Origin: Comamonadaceae bacterium
GTDB lineage: Bacteria > Pseudomonadota > Gammaproteobacteria > Burkholderiales > Burkholderiaceae
Direction of reading: 5' to 3'
Length of the DNA: 5,423 nucleotides
Assembly: GCA_947484245.1 (NCBI GenBank)
Contig: CANKOT010000155.1
Coordinates: 1 to 5,423, forward strand
This document shows, one piece after another, positions 1 through 5,423 of this stretch; position 1 is the first letter of the stretch; each line of letters starts with the position of its first letter. Made by a program: the position numbers and the translations under genes. The notes under the pieces were generated by a model. That model searched no databases. It was not told the origin of the DNA and saw nothing but the letters and a program-made list of their open reading frames with translations.

Positions 1-2762
1 CTGTGGCCATGATGAAGGCTTTCTTGGCCGTTCACGGTACGCAAGGCGCTGCATCCGCCAGCGTGCGTGAAACCGTTGACCAACTCACCCAAGCCGTTGT
101 GCGTGCCCTTATGCGCTCACGCCCAGGCGGTGGCACTTTCCACATCGAAGACGTACAAGACCAAGTCGAGCTCGGCCTCATGCGCGGCAGTCACCATGAA
201 GTGGCGCGTGCCTATGTTCTGTACCGTGAAAGAAGAACCCAAGAGCGTGCCGCTCACAAAGAGCCAGCCAACCCCTCTGAACCCGTGTTGCATGTGATCG
301 ATGGCGGCAAACGCATGGTGCTCGACATGGCGCGTCTGCGTGGATTGGTAGAAGCTGCTTGCGCTGGCTTGAACGTAGACATCCAAGCAGAGCCTATCCT
401 CAATGAAACCATGCGAAACCTTTATGACGGCATTCCCATGGAAGAGGTGCACAAAGCGTCAGTGCTTGCAGCGCGCACACTGATCGAAAAAGAACCCGAT
501 TACACCTATGCCACAGCCCGCTTGTTGATGTACTCCATTGCCAAAGAAGTCTGGGGCAAGGAAGTTACCCAAGCCGAAATGGCCCAAAACTATGTAGACA
601 ACTTCGCCAGTTGCATCAAAAAAGGTGTCGACAACGAACTCCTAGATGCGCGTCTGCTGCAATTTGACTTACCTCGCTTAGCCAAGGCGCTCAAAGCCGA
701 GCGCGATCTTCAGTTCGACTACTTAGGTCTGCAAACCCTGTACGACCGCTATTTCCTGCATGTACGCAAGCAGCGTATCGAATTACCCCAGTCGTTTTTC
801 ATGCGCGTAGCCATGGGCTTGTCGCTGGGCGAGGTCAACCGCGAAGAACGTGCAATCGAGTTTTATGAAGTTCTGTCTTCCTTTGACTTCATGTCCAGCA
901 CACCCACTCTTTTCAACAGCGGTACTTTGCGCCCACAGTTGTCTAGCTGCTACCTGACCACCGTGCCTGATGATTTAGACGGCATTTACGAGTCCATCAA
1001 AGAAAACGCCTTGCTCTCCAAATTCGCTGGCGGTTTAGGCAACGACTGGTCTCGTGTGCGTGCCTTGGGTTCTCACATCAAAGGCACCAACGGGGAGTCG
1101 CAAGGCGTTGTGCCCTTCCTCAAGGTCGTCAACGACACCGCGGTGGCTGTCAACCAAGGCGGCAAGCGCAAAGGTGCTGTCTGCACCTATTTGGAAACTT
1201 GGCACTTGGATATTGAAGAGTTTTTAGAGTTGCGCAAAAACACCGGCGATGATCGTCGCCGCACCCACGACATGAATACCGCCAACTGGATCCCCGACCT
1301 GTTCATGCGCCGCGTCATGGAAAAAGGCGAGTGGACATTGTTCTCCCCTTCAACCACCCCAGACTTGCACGATAAATTCGGCAGTGAGTTTGAGAAGGCC
1401 TATACCAACTATGAAACACAAGCCAAGCAAGGCCTGATTCAGCCAACCAAGACTTTGCAAGCTGCCGATCTGTGGCGCAAGATGCTGACCATGCTGTTTG
1501 AAACAGGTCATCCTTGGATCACTTTCAAAGACGCCTGCAATGTGCGCTCACCCCAGCAACATGTCGGCGTGGTGCATTCCTCCAACCTGTGTACTGAAAT
1601 CACCCTCAATACCAGCGACACAGAAACTGCTGTTTGCAACTTGGGCTCGGTCAACCTCATACAACACCTTAAACAAGGCGCCCTTGGCCCTGAACTCGAC
1701 CACGACAAACTCAAGCGCACCGTGAATACTGCCATGCGCATGCTCGACAACGTGATCGACATCAACTATTACGCTGTTAAGAAAGCCCGAGACTCCAACT
1801 TCAAGCACCGTCCTGTTGGCATGGGAATCATGGCTTTCCAAGACAGTCTGTATGAAATGCGTGTGCCTTATGCGTCCAAAGCGGCTATCGAATTCGCCGA
1901 TAGCTCCATGGAAGCTGTTTGTTACTACGCTTACTGGGCTTCCACAGAACTCGCCAAGGAGCGCGGTCGCTACTCTACCTACCAAGGTTCTTTGTGGGAT
2001 CAAGGTATCCTCCCGTTGGATACCCTAGACATGCTGGAAAAAGCCCGCGGTGGCTATATTGAAGTCGACCGTAGCACCACCTTGGACTGGGAAGCGTTAC
2101 GTCAAAAAATCAAAATAGACGGTATGCGCAACTCCAACTGTGTCGCGATTGCGCCGACTGCCACCATCTCCAATATCGTAGGCGTTGACGCCTCGATTGA
2201 ACCCTGTTTTGGTAACTTGTCAGTCAAGTCCAATCTGTCGGGCGAGTTCACCATCATCAACGCTTATTTGGTGAAGGATCTCAAACGCCTTGGCCTGTGG
2301 GACGATGTGATGGTTATGGATCTCAAACACTTTGACGGCTCATTGCGACCCATAGACCGCGTTCCCCAAGACCTCAAAGATTTGTATGCAACCGCCTTCG
2401 AAGTGGAAACACAGTGGCTGGTCGAGGCTGCAGCACGTCGTCAAAAATGGATAGACCAAGCGCAATCCCTTAATATCTATATGGCTGGCGCATCAGGTAA
2501 AAAGCTTGACGAAACCTACAAACTTGCATGGTTGCGTGGCCTCAAAACCACCTACTATTTGCGCACCACCAGCGCCACACAGGTTGAAAAATCCACGGTC
2601 CAATCTGGTTCGCACAACGCCGTGGCCTCTGGCTCTGGCTCCGGTTTGAGCGCCATGGAAATTGCTGCAGCAAGTGCGCGTGTACAAGTTCAAGCGCAAG
2701 CACCTGCCACTGACATCAAGGTGTGCGGCATTGAGGACCCCACCTGTGAGGCCTGCCAATAA
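1..2762 (+). CDS. nrdA: Ribonucleoside-diphosphate reductase class Ia, alpha (large) subunit, 5'-truncated by window edge
   Basis: Large subunit of aerobic class Ia ribonucleotide reductase, which with NrdB reduces NDPs to dNDPs in the cytoplasm. Reading starts at base 3 and 919 residues are visible. The frame is open to the window edge and the first residues fall inside an ATP-cone, so the GTG at 3 is an internal Val and the true start lies upstream. Order: C-terminal part of a first ATP-cone (about 1-78), a second ATP-cone-like region (about 96-185), then the ten-stranded barrel. Matching E. coli NrdA by eye, the redox pair is Cys316 and Cys545 (C225/C462), and the thiyl-radical Cys530 sits in SSNLCTEITL with Asn528 and Glu532 (C439, N437, E441). 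APTATISNI (717-725) is the phosphate-binding segment. Tyr851-Tyr852 match the radical-transfer pair Y730/Y731. The tail is Gly/Ser- and Ala/Gln-rich and ends in CEAC (Cys915, Cys918), the shuttle cysteines. All catalytic residues are present. Function is very secure. Confidence 0.97.
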   Translation, partial: VAMMKAFLAVHGTQGAASASVRETVDQLTQAVVRALMRSRPGGGTFHIEDVQDQVELGLMRGSHHEVARAYVLYRERRTQERAAHKEPANPSEPVLHVIDGGKRMVLDMARLRGLVEAACAGLNVDIQAEPILNETMRNLYDGIPMEEVHKASVLAARTLIEKEPDYTYATARLLMYSIAKEVWGKEVTQAEMAQNYVDNFASCIKKGVDNELLDARLLQFDLPRLAKALKAERDLQFDYLGLQTLYDRYFLHVRKQRIELPQSFFMRVAMGLSLGEVNREERAIEFYEVLSSFDFMSSTPTLFNSGTLRPQLSSCYLTTVPDDLDGIYESIKENALLSKFAGGLGNDWSRVRALGSHIKGTNGESQGVVPFLKVVNDTAVAVNQGGKRKGAVCTYLETWHLDIEEFLELRKNTGDDRRRTHDMNTANWIPDLFMRRVMEKGEWTLFSPSTTPDLHDKFGSEFEKAYTNYETQAKQGLIQPTKTLQAADLWRKMLTMLFETGHPWITFKDACNVRSPQQHVGVVHSSNLCTEITLNTSDTETAVCNLGSVNLIQHLKQGALGPELDHDKLKRTVNTAMRMLDNVIDINYYAVKKARDSNFKHRPVGMGIMAFQDSLYEMRVPYASKAAIEFADSSMEAVCYYAYWASTELAKERGRYSTYQGSLWDQGILPLDTLDMLEKARGGYIEVDRSTTLDWEALRQKIKIDGMRNSNCVAIAPTATISNIVGVDASIEPCFGNLSVKSNLSGEFTIINAYLVKDLKRLGLWDDVMVMDLKHFDGSLRPIDRVPQDLKDLYATAFEVETQWLVEAAARRQKWIDQAQSLNIYMAGASGKKLDETYKLAWLRGLKTTYYLRTTSATQVEKSTVQSGSHNAVASGSGSGLSAMEIAAASARVQVQAQAPATDIKVCGIEDPTCEACQ

Positions 2763-2897
2763 CAACACCTCCTGTTTGCTAAGCGCTCACAACCGTGTGT
2801 GTCGACGCAAATCAACAACAAAGCCCGCGAGGAATGTGAATGAATTCTGTGAATTTCTCATTTCTCCATTGATAATCAGAATGATGGACACACAACT
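2763..2897. other. nrdA-nrdB intergenic gap, no gene seen
   Basis: This 135-base spacer separates two genes that are normally co-transcribed. I see no credible ORF, no hairpin followed by a T-run, and no convincing NrdR-box pair, so read-through from nrdA to nrdB is the simplest reading. A 7-base direct repeat TGTGAAT (2835-2841 and 2848-2854, 13 bases apart) flanks an EcoRI-like GAATTC. A GATAAT at 2871-2876 resembles a -10 box but has no good -35 partner. The Shine-Dalgarno sequence for nrdB is weak (TGGA at 2885-2888, nine bases before the ATG). Confidence 0.6.
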
Positions 2898-4091
2898 ATG
2901 TTGACCTGGGAAGAAGAAGTACTGCCAATGTCGCCCGTTCCTTTGCAAGGAAATGTTTCGCCGCCGCCTGCGGTTGCATCGCCCCCCCCCACTACGCGGG
3001 TTCTTGACGATGGTGCGGTGGTTTCAAACACCCCACCCACCGCTTCTGCTGCGCCTACCAAAACGGCCGACACCAGACGTGTGAATGCTGCTGACAAGCG
3101 CATCATCAATGGTCAAACCGACGTCAATCAGTTGGTTCCCTTTAAATACAAATGGGCTTGGGAGAAATACCTCGCCACCTGTGCCAACCACTGGATGCCG
3201 CAAGAGGTCAATATGACCCGCGACATCGCCTTGTGGAAAGACCCCAATGGCCTGACCGAAGATGAGCGACGGATCATCAAGCGCAATTTAGGTTTTTTTG
3301 TGACCGCAGACTCATTGGCAGCCAATAATATTGTGCTGGGTACCTACCGTCACATCACAGCGCCCGAGTGCAGGCAGTTTTTACTGCGTCAAGCCTTTGA
3401 AGAAGCCATTCATACCCACGCCTACCAGTACATTGTTGAGTCTTTGGGATTGGATGAGAGTGAAATCTTCAATGCCTACAACGAAGTGCCATCCATTCGC
3501 AATAAAGACGAGTTCTTGATTCCCTTTATTGCTGCAATCATGGACCCCCATTTCCATACTGGCACTCCCGAGACTGACCAGACCCTGCTCAAGTCCCTTA
3601 TTGTGTTCGCGTGTTTGATGGAAGGCCTGTTCTTTTATGTCGGCTTTACCCAAATTTTGGCCTTAGGTCGCCAAAACAAAATGACCGGTGCGGCCGAACA
3701 ATACCAGTACATCTTGCGCGATGAATCTATGCATTGCAACTTCGGTATCGATCTGATCAACCAAATCAAACTTGAAAATCCGCATTTGTGGACAAGTGAG
3801 TTCAAGGCAGACATCATCGATCTGTTTCACCAAGCCGTTGAACTTGAGTACCGATACGCAGAAGACACCATGCCACGCGGCGTGCTGGGCATGAACGCTT
3901 CCATGTTCAAGGGCTATTTGCGCTATATTGCCAATCGCCGAGCCACCCAAATTGGTCTTGAGACTTTGTACCCTAACGAAGAAAATCCATTTCCTTGGAT
4001 GAGCGAAATGATTGATTTGAAAAAGGAACGCAATTTCTTTGAAACACGCGTGATTGAATACCAAACCGGCGGTGCGCTGTCTTGGGATTGA
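2898..4091 (+). CDS. nrdB: Ribonucleoside-diphosphate reductase class Ia, beta (radical) subunit
   Basis: Small subunit of class Ia ribonucleotide reductase. It houses the diiron-oxo centre and stable tyrosyl radical that starts catalysis in NrdA. It has 397 residues against about 376 in E. coli. Matching E. coli by eye, the iron ligands are Asp138, Glu169, His172, Glu242, Glu276 and His279, with spacings equal to E. coli D84/E115/H118/E204/E238/H241. The radical tyrosine is Tyr176 (Y122). Radical-transfer residues appear as Trp99 (W48), Asp275 (D237) and Tyr388 (possible Y356 equivalent), and the C-terminal tail ending GGALSWD should dock onto NrdA. Residues about 9-60 are a Pro/Ala/Thr-rich, probably disordered extension encoded partly by a C9 run. 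There is no ATP-cone on this subunit. ATG at 2898 is chosen because MLTW is the usual N-terminus I recall for relatives, although its Shine-Dalgarno is poor. ATG at 2928 is a weaker alternative. It lies 135 bases after nrdA on the same strand. Confidence 0.97.
   Translation: MLTWEEEVLPMSPVPLQGNVSPPPAVASPPPTTRVLDDGAVVSNTPPTASAAPTKTADTRRVNAADKRIINGQTDVNQLVPFKYKWAWEKYLATCANHWMPQEVNMTRDIALWKDPNGLTEDERRIIKRNLGFFVTADSLAANNIVLGTYRHITAPECRQFLLRQAFEEAIHTHAYQYIVESLGLDESEIFNAYNEVPSIRNKDEFLIPFIAAIMDPHFHTGTPETDQTLLKSLIVFACLMEGLFFYVGFTQILALGRQNKMTGAAEQYQYILRDESMHCNFGIDLINQIKLENPHLWTSEFKADIIDLFHQAVELEYRYAEDTMPRGVLGMNASMFKGYLRYIANRRATQIGLETLYPNEENPFPWMSEMIDLKKERNFFETRVIEYQTGGALSWD
2982..2990 (+). repeat. C9 homopolymer run inside nrdB
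   Basis: Nine consecutive C bases encode Pro29-Pro31 in the proline-rich N-terminal extension of NrdB. Gain or loss of one base would shift the frame before the whole catalytic domain. The frame as given is intact from the MLTW start to the GGALSWD end, so the count of nine is consistent with a functional gene. Confidence 0.9.
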
Positions 4092-4166
4092 TTGACACCA
4101 TGCATGACCTCTTTGTTCAAACACTGTCTGACTTAAATCCAGTCACCGGTGCTTGGACTTACCCCG

Positions 4167-4200
4167 TTCATGGAATTGGACACCTGTCCAGTTCCATGAA
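4167..4200. repeat. 34-base near-perfect palindrome after nrdB
   Basis: The arms are TTCATGGAATTGGACA (4167-4182) and TGTCCAGTTCCATGAA (4185-4200), separated by CC. They pair over 16 positions with one T/G mismatch, which would be a G-U wobble in RNA. As RNA the central bases must open to make the loop. No T-run follows, so it is not a canonical terminator by itself. It starts 76 bases after the nrdB stop and sits three bases before a second hairpin. It could be an operator for a dimeric regulator, an mRNA 3'-end stabilising hairpin, or one copy of a dispersed extragenic palindrome. The sequence alone does not decide between these. Confidence 0.85.
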
Positions 4201-4203
4201 TCT

Positions 4204-4232
4204 CTTGGCTTTGATGAAGAGCCAAGTGTTTT
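4204..4232 (+). terminator. Possible intrinsic terminator of the nrdAB transcript
   Basis: Arms CTTGGCTTT (4204-4212) and AGAGCCAAG (4218-4226) form a nine-pair stem with one G-U wobble around a GATGA loop. TGTTTT (4227-4232) follows directly. The arrangement fits a Rho-independent terminator, although the stem is only moderately GC-rich and the T-tract is short and interrupted by G. It lies between nrdB and the histone-like gene on the same strand and would separate their transcripts, perhaps only partially. Confidence 0.55.
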
Positions 4233-4258
4233 GAACCAACGATCTGAAAACTTGATCT

Positions 4259-4263
4259 AGGAG
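4259..4263 (+). promoter_or_regulatory. Shine-Dalgarno sequence for the histone-like gene
   Basis: AGGAG lies six bases before the ATG at 4270. It is much stronger than the site in front of nrdB and fixes the start of the histone-like gene. It also suits a highly translated, abundant protein. I found no convincing promoter between the hairpin at 4204-4232 and this site. Confidence 0.85.
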
Positions 4264-4269
4264 TATCTA

Positions 4270-4722
4270 ATGGCAACTGCAAAAAAAATCGCTGCAAAAA
4301 AACCAGCAGCAAAGAAGAAGCCAGCAGCAAAAAAAGCTGTTGCTAAGAAACCAGCCGCAAAAAAAGTGGCTGCTAAGAAACCTGTAGCGAAGAAAAAACC
4401 AGTCGCTAAAAAAGCACCTGCTAAAAAACCAGCAGCTAAGAAAAAGCCGGTTGCTAAAAAGGCACCTGCTAAAAAACCAGCAGCTAAGAAAAAGCCGGCT
4501 GCTAAAAAGGCGCCTGCAAAGAAGCCAGTAGCAAAAAAAAAGCCAGCCGCTAAAAAAGCACCCGCTAAAAAGGTTGCTGCAAAAAAAAAACCAATCGCTA
4601 AGAAAGTAGTCGCTTCAAAACCGGCTGCGCACGTAGCTAAGCCTTCAGCTGTGCAACATGTGGCACAAACCACGCTGAACCCACAAGCTGCTTGGCCTTT
4701 TCCGACAGCGTCAAAGCCCTAA
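4270..4722 (+). CDS. Histone H1-like, Lys/Ala/Pro-rich DNA-binding protein
   Basis: Small basic protein of 150 residues, related in composition to eukaryotic H1 tails and to bacterial H1-like proteins such as Chlamydia Hc2 and Bordetella BpH1. About a third of residues are Lys (51 by my count), with no Arg, Asp or Glu. It should bind DNA non-specifically and help organise the nucleoid; that role is inferred from the family and composition. Residues 1-48 are irregular AAKKP-type units. Residues 49-112 are four 16-residue repeats of the form APAKKPAAKKKPVAKK. Residues 113-150 form a distinct non-repetitive tail containing LNPQAAWPFP, which I recall in relatives from Burkholderiales. No signal peptide or globular domain is seen. 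Low complexity means any AlaLys-rich protein looks similar, so family naming rests on the tail and on context. The gene has its own Shine-Dalgarno (4259-4263) and its own terminator (4754-4780), suggesting a single-gene unit. Lysine codons are mostly AAA, giving many A-runs, up to A10 at 4581-4590. Confidence 0.9.
   Translation: MATAKKIAAKKPAAKKKPAAKKAVAKKPAAKKVAAKKPVAKKKPVAKKAPAKKPAAKKKPVAKKAPAKKPAAKKKPAAKKAPAKKPVAKKKPAAKKAPAKKVAAKKKPIAKKVVASKPAAHVAKPSAVQHVAQTTLNPQAAWPFPTASKP
4414..4605 (+). repeat. 48-base tandem repeat, four copies, in the histone-like gene
   Basis: Four head-to-tail units of 48 bases (16 codons) lie at 4414-4461, 4462-4509, 4510-4557 and 4558-4605. Units 1 and 2 differ by one base (GGTTGC versus GGCTGC, Val to Ala), which indicates a recent duplication or gene conversion. 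Units 3 and 4 keep the protein pattern but have many silent changes. The period is a multiple of three, so copy-number change would lengthen or shorten the DNA-binding tail without breaking the frame. Confidence 0.9.
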
Positions 4723-4742
4723 CTGATCCAGTCAGGGACTTT
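4717..4742 (+). other. Hairpin overlapping the stop codon of the histone-like gene
   Basis: CCCTAACTG (4717-4725) can pair with CAGTCAGGG (4729-4737) around a three-base loop, with one A/C mismatch. Flanking AAAG (4713-4716) and CTTT (4739-4742) can extend the stem past a bulged A. The TAA stop is inside the left arm. There is no T-run directly after it, so it is not a terminator by itself. It may protect the 3' end of the mRNA or be chance. Confidence 0.4.
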
Positions 4743-4753
4743 CGCCCACTCCC

Positions 4754-4780
4754 AACCCGGTGCATGCACCGGGTTTTTTT
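4754..4780 (+). terminator. Strong intrinsic terminator of the histone-like gene
   Basis: AACCCGGTGCA (4754-4764) and TGCACCGGGTT (4765-4775) form a perfect 22-base palindrome, so a nine-pair GC-rich stem with a four-base loop. The T-run at 4774-4780 follows. This is a textbook Rho-independent terminator for the plus strand, 31 bases after the stop codon at 4720-4722. On the minus strand the stem is preceded by A's but followed by TTGGGAG, so it should be much weaker in that direction. Its T-run overlaps the stop codon of the convergent kinase gene (4779-4781). Confidence 0.93.
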
Positions 4781-5423
4781 ATGTCAGCTGGTAATTTTGG
4801 GGACCACGACTGGCTATTTTGATGGCACCCACTCGGTTGCCTAGCTCGGCACACTTAAGCAAATCCCAGCCTTGTTCTAATCCGAACAGCAAAGCGCCAC
4901 GCCATGCATCGCCGCAGCCCGTGGGGTCGACCACGGCTTGGGCTTTCACTGGATCTACTACATGTTTATGACCCTGCTGCCAAACTTCACAACCCTGAGC
5001 GCCCAAGGTCACGATCAGACCTTTCACATGCGAAGAGATCTCGGCCGAACTCCAACCCGTGCGGTCACTCAGCATTTTTCCTTCATAGTCATTCACTGTG
5101 ACCCATGTTGCCAACTCAATGAAATTGCGCAACTCTTGGCCATCGAACATGGGCAATCCTTGACCAGGATCGAAGACAAAAGGAATACCTGCATCGGCCA
5201 TCTGCTGTGCGTGTGAAAGCATGGCGTCACGCCCGTCGGGTGAGATGATGCCCAGACGGATATCCGGATGCTTTTCCACATGCAAAGCGTGGGCTTGCAT
5301 CATGGCGCCCGGGTGGAAGGCAGTGATTTGGTTGTTGTCCAAATCAGTCATGATCATGGCTTGGGCGGTGTAGGTATCCTCAATCGTCTTGATGTGCGTG
5401 GTTGAAATGCCAAGATCTTGTAA
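4779..5423 (-). CDS. PfkB-family carbohydrate/nucleoside kinase (adenosine-kinase-like), N-terminus outside window
   Basis: Cytoplasmic ATP-dependent kinase of the ribokinase/PfkB superfamily. The C-terminal 214 residues are visible. The frame is open to the right edge and conserved sequence continues upstream of the ATG at 5357 (visible residues 1-22 include TIEDTYTAQA), so that Met is internal. Roughly the first third of a 300-320 residue protein is probably missing. In visible numbering: DNNQITAFHPG (29-39) is a conserved substrate-lid region, NDYE (111-114) is the NxxE magnesium/phosphate motif, and DPTGCGD (166-172) is PfkB signature 2 with Asp172 as catalytic base and the Gly-rich anion hole. 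The C-terminus reads SRGPQNYQLT. The substrate cannot be fixed from this part. I recall close betaproteobacterial homologues annotated as adenosine kinase or generic sugar kinase. It is convergent with the histone-like gene, with 56 bases between the stops, and is therefore in a different operon. Confidence 0.93.
   Translation of the reverse strand, partial: LQDLGISTTHIKTIEDTYTAQAMIMTDLDNNQITAFHPGAMMQAHALHVEKHPDIRLGIISPDGRDAMLSHAQQMADAGIPFVFDPGQGLPMFDGQELRNFIELATWVTVNDYEGKMLSDRTGWSSAEISSHVKGLIVTLGAQGCEVWQQGHKHVVDPVKAQAVVDPTGCGDAWRGALLFGLEQGWDLLKCAELGNRVGAIKIASRGPQNYQLT

Noticed and set aside
1548..2003. 151-residue minus-strand ORF inside nrdA
   Set aside because: It lies wholly within the conserved catalytic core of nrdA on the other strand. 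The product is not recognisable and it has no Shine-Dalgarno sequence that I could support.
2835..2854. TGTGAAT direct repeat before nrdB as an NrdR or other regulator site
   Set aside because: It does not resemble the NrdR-box consensus. A seven-base direct repeat in a 135-base gap is weak evidence for any operator.
4092..4097. Perfect TTGACA right after the nrdB stop as a -35 box for the histone-like gene
   Set aside because: No acceptable -10 element lies 16-18 bases downstream (the best is TTCAAA), and transcripts starting there would have to pass both hairpins.
3663..4124. 153-residue minus-strand ORF opposite the nrdB 3' end
   Set aside because: It is antisense to conserved NrdB sequence including the RDESMH ligand motif, and its own product has no recognisable features.
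4100..4234. 44-codon ORF on the plus strand just after nrdB (starts MHDLFVQTLSDL, ends MKSQVF)
   Set aside because: It has no Shine-Dalgarno sequence, no recognisable family, and runs straight through both the palindrome and the terminator-like hairpin. Its length is within chance expectation. A ribosome-profiling signal or a conserved homologue would change this view.
4231..4259. TTGAAC (4231-4236) with GATCTA (4254-4259) as a promoter for the histone-like gene
   Set aside because: Both hexamers match consensus poorly, and a start site downstream of the -10 would fall at or inside the Shine-Dalgarno or start codon region.
4414..4605. Regular repeats considered as a CRISPR-like array or minisatellite outside a gene
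   Set aside because: The units are contiguous without spacers, keep the reading frame, and encode a coherent Lys/Ala/Pro protein with a proper start, Shine-Dalgarno and terminator.
4257..4673. 138-residue minus-strand ORF opposite the histone-like gene, rich in Phe/Ala/Gly and looking membrane-like
   Set aside because: It is the reverse complement of Lys/Ala codons (AAA gives TTT, GCN gives NGC), which automatically gives Phe/Ala/Gly-rich open frames. No start signal or family was seen.

Overview
The window looks like chromosomal DNA of a betaproteobacterium, most likely Burkholderiales near the Comamonadaceae (Limnohabitans/Rhodoferax type). This is judged from remembered protein families, not from a search. 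The pointers are an NrdA with two tandem ATP-cone regions and a C-terminal CEAC motif, an NrdB that begins MLTW and ends in GGALSWD, a lysine/alanine/proline-rich histone H1-like protein with a WPFP tail, and a PfkB-family kinase with a DPTGCGD motif. Nothing indicates a plasmid, phage, transposon or CRISPR array.

Layout, left to right. Positions 1-2762 (+) hold the class Ia ribonucleotide reductase large subunit nrdA, cut at its 5' end by the window edge. A 135-base gap follows, then nrdB (2898-4091, +), the diiron-tyrosyl radical subunit with all ligands intact. Between nrdB and the next gene (4092-4269) lie a 34-base near-perfect palindrome and, three bases later, a second hairpin followed by a T-rich stretch that could end nrdB transcription. 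Positions 4270-4722 (+) encode the histone-like protein, largely built from 16-residue (48-base) tandem repeats. It ends at a strong intrinsic terminator (4754-4780). The last gene (4779-5423, -) is convergent, is cut by the right edge, and is a PfkB-family sugar/nucleoside kinase.

NrdA and NrdB together form the enzyme that reduces ribonucleoside diphosphates to deoxyribonucleotides. NrdA carries the active site and the allosteric sites, and NrdB supplies the radical. The histone-like gene has its own Shine-Dalgarno sequence and lies behind a possible terminator, so it is probably a separate transcription unit. A link between dNTP supply and nucleoid packaging is only speculation from position. 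The kinase is on the other strand and probably functionally unrelated.

No clear undescribed system is visible. The points most worth a second look are the palindrome plus hairpin pair after nrdB, the recent 48-base duplication in the histone-like gene, the degenerate second ATP-cone of NrdA, and the C9 tract in the proline-rich N-terminal extension of NrdB.
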